Shown piece by piece: positions 54,712-64,000 of a stretch of DNA of 64,000 bases. Source of the stretch: Pelomonas sp963422775 (GTDB taxonomy: Bacteria > Pseudomonadota > Gammaproteobacteria > Burkholderiales > Burkholderiaceae_C); NCBI GenBank assembly GCA_963422775.4, contig CAUJSJ030000062.1:70031-134030 (forward strand), written 5' to 3'. Both the position numbers and the translations under genes were made by a program. The notes beneath the pieces were generated by a model. It ran no database searches. It saw only the letters and a program-made list of their open reading frames with translations, and was not told the DNA's origin. Each line of letters begins with the position of its first letter. The stretch's first letter is position 1.

Positions 54712-55530
54712 TCAGCACTTGCGGAACAGCCGCTCGCGCGCCGCCACGGGTTCGAAGGCCTTGCCGTGGGTAGAGAAGTCCAGGCTCTCCTTGCTGCCCA
54801 GACCCAGGAAGCCACGGTGGCACAGCGACTCCGAGAACAGCCCGATGGCCCGGTCCTGCAGCTTGCGGTTGAAGTAGATCAGCACGTTGCGGCAGCAGAT
54901 CAGGTGCATCTCCGAGAACACGTGGTCGGTGGCCAGGCTGTGGTCGGCGAAGGTGACGTGGCGGCTCAGCTCGCGGTCGAAGCGCGCCGCGTCGTAGGCA
55001 GCGGTGTAGTAGTCCGAGAAGCCACGCGTGCCGCCCGCGGCCTGGTAGTTGCGCGTGTACTGCTGCAGCTCGCCGACCGGAAAGATGCCCTGGCGCGCGC
55101 GCTCCAGCGCGGCGGGGTTGATGTCGGTCGCGTAGATGATGCTGCGCTCCAGCAGGCCTTCCTCTTTCAGCAGGATGGCCAGCGAGTAGACCTCCTCGCC
55201 GCTGGCGCAGCCGGCCACCCAGATCTTCAGCGACGGGTAGGTATGCAGCACCGGCACGACGTGGCGGCGCAGCGCGAGGAAGAACTCCGGCTCGCGGAAC
55301 ATCTCGGTGAACGGGATGGTCAGCATGCCCAGCAGCTGCGCGAAGGCGCGTTCGTCGCGCAGCACCAGTCCCTGCAAGGCCGACACCGACTCGCACTGCA
55401 GCTGCTGCATCGCGTACTGCACGCGCCGCTTCTGCGAGGCCCCCGAGTACTCGCGGAAGTCGTGGTTGTAGCGGTTGTAGATGGCCTCCATCAGGAGGCG
55501 CAGCTCCAGGTCGAACAGCGCTTGCGGCAT
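54712..55530 (-). CDS. CheR-type protein-glutamate methyltransferase
   Basis: The 272-residue protein has the CheR N-terminal helical domain and the SAM-binding motif WVAGCASGEEVYSLA, then YATDINPAALERARQG and LICCRNVLIYF. It would methylate a receptor-like glutamate with SAM. No methyl-accepting protein, CheA or CheW is in the window. ATG 55530 gives the family-like N-terminus. Confidence 0.92.
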   Translation of the reverse strand: MPQALFDLELRLLMEAIYNRYNHDFREYSGASQKRRVQYAMQQLQCESVSALQGLVLRDERAFAQLLGMLTIPFTEMFREPEFFLALRRHVVPVLHTYPSLKIWVAGCASGEEVYSLAILLKEEGLLERSIIYATDINPAALERARQGIFPVGELQQYTRNYQAAGGTRGFSDYYTAAYDAARFDRELSRHVTFADHSLATDHVFSEMHLICCRNVLIYFNRKLQDRAIGLFSESLCHRGFLGLGSKESLDFSTHGKAFEPVAARERLFRKC

Positions 55531-55537
55531 CGCTGAT

Positions 55538-58995
<3,458 letters not shown>

Positions 58996-59101
58996 CGAGC
59001 GTCCTTGCAGGGGTGCCGTGAGCGTGCGTGCGTTGCGGGCCGTGAGGCGCACGGATCAGTGCCTTGGCCCGGCCGACAGGTCGGTAAATCTTGCCGTCAA
59101 C

Positions 59102-59473
59102 TCAGCTGCGCGGCGGGAAAAATGACCTCAGGCGCTCCAGCGACAGCGGCTTGCTGAGCACGTGGTCGATGCCACTGGCCATGGCCATGTCGTGCGCCTT
59201 CTGGCCGCTGCGGCCGGTCACGGCGATCAGCACGAGGTCAGGCCCGTAGCGCTCGCGCAGCCGCCGGGACAGCTCGCAGCCGTCCAGGTCGGGCAGGCCC
59301 AGGTCGACCAGGGCGCAGATGGGCTGGTACTCCTCCACGGCCGTCATGGCTTCCTGGGCGGTGGTCGCGAAGCGCACGCTGTAACCATCGAACTGCAGGA
59401 CCTCGCTGAGGCTCTCGCATGCGTCGCGGTCGTCGTCGACCAGCACGATGCGGATGTCTTCTTTTGTCTTCAT
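59102..59473 (-). CDS. Single-domain response regulator
   Basis: The 123-residue receiver has the acidic pair VLVDDDRD, phospho-Asp in CALVDLGLPDLDG (about 57) and Lys in LSKPL. There is no output domain, so it likely works as a phosphate shuttle for the neighbouring hybrid kinases, as CheY-like proteins do. It lies about 106 bases before the hybrid kinase start on the same strand. Confidence 0.92.
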   Translation of the reverse strand: MKTKEDIRIVLVDDDRDACESLSEVLQFDGYSVRFATTAQEAMTAVEEYQPICALVDLGLPDLDGCELSRRLRERYGPDLVLIAVTGRSGQKAHDMAMASGIDHVLSKPLSLERLRSFFPPRS

Positions 59474-59490
59474 GGCAATGCTTGGCGGCT

Positions 59491-59532
59491 CAAGGGTTCG
59501 CGTTTCAATTGAAACGCGTCGACAAGCCCTTG
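59491..59532. promoter_or_regulatory. Nested palindrome upstream of the response regulator
   Basis: The 20-bp perfect palindrome CGCGTTTCAATTGAAACGCG (59499-59518) is framed by CAAGGG and CCCTTG (59491-59496 and 59527-59532). It lies 18 bases upstream of the response regulator start and 44 bases past the photolyase stop. It could be an operator for a dimeric regulator or, as RNA, a photolyase terminator. Confidence 0.5.
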
Positions 59533-59575
59533 AAGCAAGCCCGATGCCAGCCGTTTTCAGCCCTGCGCGGTGGCA

Positions 59576-61117
59576 TCAACCCCGGGCGCGGATCGCCTCG
59601 GCGAGGGTGCGGATCTGCCTGCGCTGCGCCTCGTCCACGCGGGCCAGGCCGCGCACCTGCAGGGCCAGCCGCGGATGCTCGGCAAAGCGCGCCTCGTGGC
59701 GCAACAGGAAGTCCCAGTACAGCGTCGTGAACGGGCAGGCCCGATCGCCGACGCGTTCGTCCGGCCGGTAGCGGCAGCCACCGCACAGCGGGCTTTGCCG
59801 CGAGATGTATTTGCCGCTGGCGATGTAGGGTTTGCTGGCCATCAGCCCGCCGTCGGCGTACTGGCTCATGCCCAGCGTGTTGGGCAGCTCCACCCACTCC
59901 ACCGCATCCACGTAGACGCTCAGGTACCAGGCATGCACCTGGGTCGGCGCCACCCCGTAGAGCAGCGCGAACAGGCCGGTCACCATCAGGCGTTGGATGT
60001 GGTGGGCGTAGCCGTGCTCCAGCGTCTGGGTGATGGCGTCGCGCAGGCAGGCCATGTCGGTGTCGCCAGTCCAGTACCAGGCCGGCAGGTCGTGTCGCGC
60101 GCCCAGCGCATTGCCCTCGGCATAGGCCGGCATGCGGGTCCAGTAGATGCCGCGCACGTACTCGCGCCAGCCGAGGATCTGGCGGATGAAGCCCTCGCCG
60201 CTGGCGATGGGAACACGCCCTGCACGCACCGCGGATTCGGCGGCCGCGACCACCTCCTGAGGCGTCAGCAGCTTGAGGTTGAGCGCTGCCGACAGCTGGG
60301 CGTGATACAGCCAGGGCTCGCCCGGCCAGATGGCGTCCTGGTAGGGGCCGAAGAGGGGCAGCCGCTCCGCAATGAACGCGTCCAGTGCCTGCAGCGCCTG
60401 CACGCGGGTCAGCGGCCAGGCGAAGCTGTCCAGGCGGCCGGGGTGGCCGGAGAAACGTTCGCGCACCAGCGCGATCACCTCGCGCGTGATCGCATCCGGC
60501 TCGAAACGCGGTGGCTGCGGCAGATCGAACCCGGGGCCTTGCGGGCCAAAGGCCTGTCGGTTGTCGGCATCGAAGTTCCATTCGCCGCCCAGCGGCTTGC
60601 CACCGTCCATCAGCACGCTGAAACGCTGGCGCAGCTCGCGGTAGAAGTACTCCATCCGCAGGCCCTTGCGCCCCCTCGCGTGCGCGGCGAAGTCCTGGGG
60701 CGTCGTGTAGAAATGGCGGTCCTCGCGCAGCTCCAGCGTCAGCCCGCCTTGCGCCGCGACGTCCTGCAAGGCTTGGAGCACCCGCCAGTCGCCCGGCCGG
60801 GTCAGCACGAGGCGCTGGGGCCGCAGCAGGGCCAGATCGGCGCGCAACTGCGCGGCCAGGCTGTCGCGCGTGGCGGGGTCGTCGAGGCGACGGTAGTTCA
60901 ACGGCCGGCCGGCGGCGCGCAAGGCCTCGGCGAAGTGGCGCATGGCCGCGAGGAAGACGGCGATGCGCGGCTGGCTGCTCCAGACATGGGTGGACTCCTC
61001 AGCCACCTCGGCCATCCAGACGGCGTCGCGCGCGGGGTCGAAACCGTCGAAGGCGGCAGCGTCCAGGTCTAGCTGGTCGCCCAGCACCAGCACCAGGTGG
61101 CGCAGCGGCTCAGCCAC
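59576..61117 (-). CDS. Iron-sulfur bacterial cryptochrome / (6-4) photolyase
   Basis: The 513-residue protein starts HLVLVLGDQLDLD and has the C-terminal cysteine pattern C-GG-C followed 13 residues later by another Cys (CGGCRYRPDERVGDRAC) plus an earlier Cys in DMACLRDA. This matches the four 4Fe-4S ligands of PhrB-type photolyases. It should repair (6-4) photoproducts with blue light, using FAD and a lumazine cofactor. It starts at a GTG overlapping the end of the DUF2256 gene. Confidence 0.93.
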   Translation of the reverse strand: MAEPLRHLVLVLGDQLDLDAAAFDGFDPARDAVWMAEVAEESTHVWSSQPRIAVFLAAMRHFAEALRAAGRPLNYRRLDDPATRDSLAAQLRADLALLRPQRLVLTRPGDWRVLQALQDVAAQGGLTLELREDRHFYTTPQDFAAHARGRKGLRMEYFYRELRQRFSVLMDGGKPLGGEWNFDADNRQAFGPQGPGFDLPQPPRFEPDAITREVIALVRERFSGHPGRLDSFAWPLTRVQALQALDAFIAERLPLFGPYQDAIWPGEPWLYHAQLSAALNLKLLTPQEVVAAAESAVRAGRVPIASGEGFIRQILGWREYVRGIYWTRMPAYAEGNALGARHDLPAWYWTGDTDMACLRDAITQTLEHGYAHHIQRLMVTGLFALLYGVAPTQVHAWYLSVYVDAVEWVELPNTLGMSQYADGGLMASKPYIASGKYISRQSPLCGGCRYRPDERVGDRACPFTTLYWDFLLRHEARFAEHPRLALQVRGLARVDEAQRRQIRTLAEAIRARG

Positions 61118-61271
61118 TCACCGCTCCCGCTGGTGGTTTGTGCCGCCGGCAGCGCTCGCTGCAGTACTTCACCTCGTCCCAGTTGCGCGCCCAGGCCTTG
61201 CGCCAGGCCATCGGCCGGCCGCAGGCCTGGCAGGGCTTGCTGGGAAGGTAGGACTTGTTGCCCTTGGTCAA
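61110..61271 (-). CDS. DUF2256 zinc-ribbon-like small protein
   Basis: The 53-residue protein reads M-TKGNKSYLPSKPCQACGRP, then WRKAWARNWDEVKYCSERCRR. It has two CxxC/CxxxC pairs suited to bind zinc. It matches DUF2256, which is often found next to photolyase/cryptochrome genes. The start is a TTG at 61271, since no ATG or GTG fits the family N-terminus. Its stop overlaps the photolyase start by eight bases, so the two are coupled. Function unknown. Confidence 0.8.
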   Translation of the reverse strand: MTKGNKSYLPSKPCQACGRPMAWRKAWARNWDEVKYCSERCRRHKPPAGAVSG

Positions 61272-61823
61272 GGTGGTCGGCTGTTGTTGCGAGTCGCGGG
61301 TCAGGTCGCCGATTCTCGGCGCAGGGCCACCGCAAAATGCCTCAGCAGGCGACCGATCTGCTGGGGCGCTCGACTTGGTAGGCGGTGCCGCGTTCTAACC
61401 AGCGACCCCAGCCGTGTGAAGACGGAGAACTTGGACTGGGGGTTTTCCGGTCGACCAGCTTCTTGAAGTCTTGCTCTCCGCCGAGCAGCGTGATCGCGCG
61501 AAAGCCGATCTGATGATCGAAGGGTGCTTGGTGGGCTGGACCCAATCACGCAAGGGGGTGCGCCAGGACTCTCCGCTTGATGCAGACGGCCCGCTCCTGC
61601 AGATCCTGGCCCGCCAGCAGTGCGCTCTCGACGCTGACCACCTTGAAGTCTGCCCCGTCCCGGGCTGATGTTCTTCATCCGAACCGTGGGCAAGTCTGTT
61701 GATAACCGCGTTGAGTGACGGCTAAGCCGTTGTTTTCAAAGGTCCCGTGCCCCATTGCGAGAAAAGAAGGCAGCCCCGCCGGCCTGCCGGCCGCCGGACG
61801 CCGAGAACAACGACTGCAGCGGC
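61272..61823. other. About 550 bases without a recognisable gene
   Basis: The minus strand has coding-like fragments in different frames (for example DGADFKVVSVESALLAGQDLQERAV near 61,560-61,660 and FRAITLLGGEQDFKKLVDRK near 61,430-61,500), broken by stops. They may be a decayed gene. I could not assign a family. No tRNA or insertion-sequence end was seen. Confidence 0.45.
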
Positions 61824-63770
61824 TCAATCGGCCTGGGTCTCCCGCCTCGGACGTGGCGGGCGCAGCATGGCCGCAGCGCCGGCCAGACTCAGCAGCCACC
61901 AGCCCGAAGCTGCACCGCCGCCGCCCGAGGAGGGCGCCGGTGCGGGCGGGGTGGGCGCGGGCGGGGGCGGGGGCGGGGGCGGCGCAGGAGGCGGCGGTGG
62001 CGGGGGAGGTGGTGTCAGCGGGATGGGCGTGCTGCCTTGAGCCTGGCCGCAGCGGCTGAGGTTGGTGCTCTGCAGGCCCAGTGAACTGCGTACTGGCGCG
62101 GTGTAGGTGACAGGCGCCAGCGCGTATTTCACGGCTTCTGCGGCGTCGAGCAGGCCGGCGCCGCCCGTGGTCGATTGCAGCGTGCAACGGCTGTTGTTGG
62201 TGGCCGTGCAATAGCCCAGCGCATACGCCGTCACATGCGGGCGCGCGCTGGCCTTGAGGCCGGCTTCAACCTGCGCCAGCGTCAGGTTGGGGTTGGCCGA
62301 CCACATCAGCGCCGCCGCACCCGCCACCTGCGGTGCCGCGAAGCTCGTGCCGCTGACGGCGCCATAGCCTGCGGTTGCCGGCGCCGTCTTGCCGACGTTG
62401 ATCGTCGACACGACGCCGGTGTCTGCCAGCTCGGTGTCGCAGGTGCGCTGGTAGTCGGCGTCGCCGCCAGGCGCGAGCAGTTGCACCTCGGGGCCGAAGT
62501 TGGAATACAGGGCCTTGAAGCCCTGGCGGTTGGCCGCGGCCACACCGAAGACGCCGCTGCAGTTGGCAGGCCGGCCCACAGCGCTGCGCAGATTGCCCGC
62601 CGCCGCCACGATCAGCACGCCCTTGGCGCGCAGTTCGGCGATGGCGTCCTGGTAGAGCCTGGCGGCGGCAGCCACGTCGGGGTTGCTGTCTGTCGCGCTG
62701 CAGGAGGTGACGCCGGAAAAGCCGATGACGAGCACCCTGGCCGGGTTGGCATTCACCGGCACGCCGGCAACGCTCAGGCCGGCAGCCCAGCGCATGCCGT
62801 CCACCATGTCGGCCACCGAGGCGCCGCACTTGCCCGACACCCGCACCGGCAGGATGCGCGCGTTCCAGTTGATGCCGGCCACGCCGCCGGCGTTGTTCGT
62901 CACCGCGCCGAGCTGGCCGGCCACCAGCGTGCCGTGCCAGCTGCTGTTGGCGTTGACGAGGCAGCCGTCCCACAGCGCGAGGTTGCCGTCGTGCTCCGCC
63001 TGGCTCAGTGCGTCACCAGGATCGTTGGCGCCGGCGCTGCGGCCCGTGCCGCCGTTGTTGGCGTACTCGGGCTTGCTGACGAAGTTGTAGCCCGGCAGCA
63101 GGTTGGCGTTCAGGTCGCCGTGGGCCGTGGTGCCCGAGTCCAGCACGGCGACCACCGGCGTGGCCGAGCCGGTCGTCGTGTCCCAGGCCTTGGTGAACCC
63201 GGCCGCGCCGGCATTGCTGGTGTCGTTCTGCTCGTCCAGCCACCACTGGCTGGAGGTCGGGTCGGTCGCGCTGCGGAACAGCGGGTCATTGGGCACGGCC
63301 GCGCGCTGCTCACGCAGGTCGGGCATGGCGTACGCCAGGCGCGTGTCGGCGCGCAGCGCGGCAAGCCAGGCCGCCTTCGCCGCGGCATCTGCTTCGGCAC
63401 CCGCCTGCAGCCGCCACCAGCCGGCACCCAGCGGGCGCTCAACCTTCAGCGGCAGGCGGGCATCTGCCAGCACGCGACGCAGCTGCGCCTGCTGCTGGGC
63501 GCCGTCGCGACCTTTGTCGGCGAGCTTGACGATCAGCGTCGTGCCCTGGCGGGCCTGCGCGGCCACGGCCGGCCGCATCTGCGTGGCCAGCCCGACAGCA
63601 GATGCCGTGACGGTGGCCACGGTGGCAGCGGCCACGAGTTGAGTGAAACGAAACCCGCTCGTGGCGGGACGGGGCGGTGGGGTCAGGGCTGGTGTCTTCA
63701 CGGACGGCACCTTAGGCAGCCGCGGTGAATTGCCCGTGACATAGGCCGATCGGCTCATGCAGCGCGTCAT
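61824..63770 (-). CDS. Secreted S8 (subtilisin-like) peptidase with GlyGly-CTERM-like tail
   Basis: The protein has about 648 residues. It has a signal peptide (about 40-72), an inhibitor-like propeptide, and a catalytic domain with Asp in AVLDSGTTAHGD, His in SSWHGTLVAG and Ser in GTSFAAPQVAG. A proline-rich linker and the tail SSGGGGAASGWWLLSLAGAAAMLRPPRPRRE follow: Gly-rich, one helix, then Arg. This is the layout of GlyGly-CTERM proteins, which are processed by rhombosortase and leave by type II secretion. Start among several ATGs (63770, 63758) is uncertain. It is divergent from a type II secretion pseudopilin gene. Confidence 0.88.
   Translation of the reverse strand: MTRCMSRSAYVTGNSPRLPKVPSVKTPALTPPPRPATSGFRFTQLVAAATVATVTASAVGLATQMRPAVAAQARQGTTLIVKLADKGRDGAQQQAQLRRVLADARLPLKVERPLGAGWWRLQAGAEADAAAKAAWLAALRADTRLAYAMPDLREQRAAVPNDPLFRSATDPTSSQWWLDEQNDTSNAGAAGFTKAWDTTTGSATPVVAVLDSGTTAHGDLNANLLPGYNFVSKPEYANNGGTGRSAGANDPGDALSQAEHDGNLALWDGCLVNANSSWHGTLVAGQLGAVTNNAGGVAGINWNARILPVRVSGKCGASVADMVDGMRWAAGLSVAGVPVNANPARVLVIGFSGVTSCSATDSNPDVAAAARLYQDAIAELRAKGVLIVAAAGNLRSAVGRPANCSGVFGVAAANRQGFKALYSNFGPEVQLLAPGGDADYQRTCDTELADTGVVSTINVGKTAPATAGYGAVSGTSFAAPQVAGAAALMWSANPNLTLAQVEAGLKASARPHVTAYALGYCTATNNSRCTLQSTTGGAGLLDAAEAVKYALAPVTYTAPVRSSLGLQSTNLSRCGQAQGSTPIPLTPPPPPPPPPAPPPPPPPPAPTPPAPAPSSGGGGAASGWWLLSLAGAAAMLRPPRPRRETQAD
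61931..62020. repeat. Low-complexity proline-coding tract
   Basis: On the plus strand this is a run of GGGGGC-like units; read on the minus strand it codes a Pro/Ala linker of the S8 peptidase just before its CTERM tail. Such tracts vary in length between strains and are prone to sequencing slips. Confidence 0.7.
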
Positions 63771-63836
63771 CTTTTCTTCATTCACGCCGCGGTCACTGCG
63801 GCTTCCTAAGCTGCGCCGCCCTGACCCATTCGGACC

Positions 63837-64000
63837 ATGACCGCCCAACCCCACTCCCCCCGACCGCGTGGCTTCACGCTGCTGGAGCTGCTCGTCGTCA
63901 TGGTCATCATCGGCCTGCTGGCCGGCTACGTCGGCCCGAAGTTCTTCGGCCAGATCGGCAAGAGCGAGGTCAAGGCGGCGCGTGCCCAGATCGATGCGCT
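63837..64000 (+). CDS. gspG: Type II secretion major pseudopilin (GspG-like), 3' end cut by window edge
   Basis: 54 residues are visible. The prepilin peptidase site is R-G-F-T-L-L-E-L-L-V with Glu at +5, followed by a hydrophobic helix (VVMVIIGLLAGYVGP) and the GspG-like KFFGQIGKSEVKAARAQIDA. Cleavage by GspO/PilD is expected after the Gly. It lies 66 bases from the divergent S8 peptidase start, in line with type II secretion of that peptidase. Confidence 0.85.
   Translation, partial: MTAQPHSPRPRGFTLLELLVVMVIIGLLAGYVGPKFFGQIGKSEVKAARAQIDA

Noticed and set aside
61471..61668. Plus-strand open frame of 65 codons
   Set aside because: No ribosome site or family resemblance; coding-like signal there is stronger on the minus strand but broken.
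61931..62020. GGGGGC-type repeats considered as a CRISPR or tandem repeat array
   Set aside because: It is an in-frame proline-rich linker of the peptidase with no spacer structure.

Overview
The window carries two stretches of DNA that look like different beta-proteobacteria (Burkholderiales) and meet near position 29,490. Bases 1 to about 29,490 resemble Oxalobacteraceae of the Janthinobacterium/Massilia type, judged by gene style, slightly lower GC, and REP-like hairpins between genes. Bases about 29,490 to 64,000 have higher GC, tightly overlapping operons, and gene content like the Roseateles/Mitsuaria/Pelomonas group. At the meeting point a minus-strand fecR loses its N-terminus and a plus-strand pseudouridine synthase loses its 5' part. 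This looks more like an assembly or binning chimera than a natural insertion. The genus assignments come from general resemblance, not from a search.

Left part. The left edge holds a NodB polysaccharide deacetylase fused to a caspase-like domain (cut by the edge). Next is a homogentisate-forming and ring-cleaving operon: MFS permease, MhaA-like flavoprotein hydroxylase, MhaB-like 61-residue coupling protein, and hmgA. It is followed by a possible DUF1842-type protein, a LuxR regulator, msrA, a frameshifted MBL-fold hydrolase, hemB, a VirK/YbjX protein and an OmpR/EnvZ-type two-component pair. On the plus strand lie a DUF481 outer-membrane protein, a lipoprotein alpha/beta hydrolase and a probable RES-type toxin-antitoxin pair. 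Back on the minus strand are an MHYT hybrid sensor kinase with an HD-GYP response regulator, a GNAT and an NTF2-like protein, two small unknowns, and a TonB siderophore receptor (with STN domain) with the broken fecR.

Right part. miaA is followed by an operon of an SPFH membrane protein, a small ribbon-helix-helix-like protein, a LolD-type ATPase, an FtsX-type permease and an AttH/CrtC lipocalin-like protein. A perfect palindrome sits in front of it. Next come a DegT-type aminotransferase, an MsbA-type exporter, an S9 peptidase, thyA-folA and a DUF4337 protein. A complete malonate module follows: LysR regulator, TRAP transporter and mdcACDEGBH, with most genes overlapping by a few bases. Converging on it is a minus-strand signalling block: receiver-kinase, CheB, CheR, a CHASE3/GAF hybrid kinase with three receivers (broken by one base in a G-run), and a single-domain response regulator. 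The window ends with an iron-sulfur photolyase/cryptochrome overlapping a DUF2256 mini-gene, a 0.55-kb stretch without a clear gene, a secreted subtilase with a GlyGly-CTERM-like tail, and the start of a GspG-type pseudopilin.

No rRNA, tRNA, CRISPR array, prophage or intact insertion sequence was recognised. The most notable items are the chimeric join, the deacetylase-caspase fusion, the MhaAB/HmgA operon, the RES toxin with an unusual antitoxin, and the SPFH operon with its palindrome.
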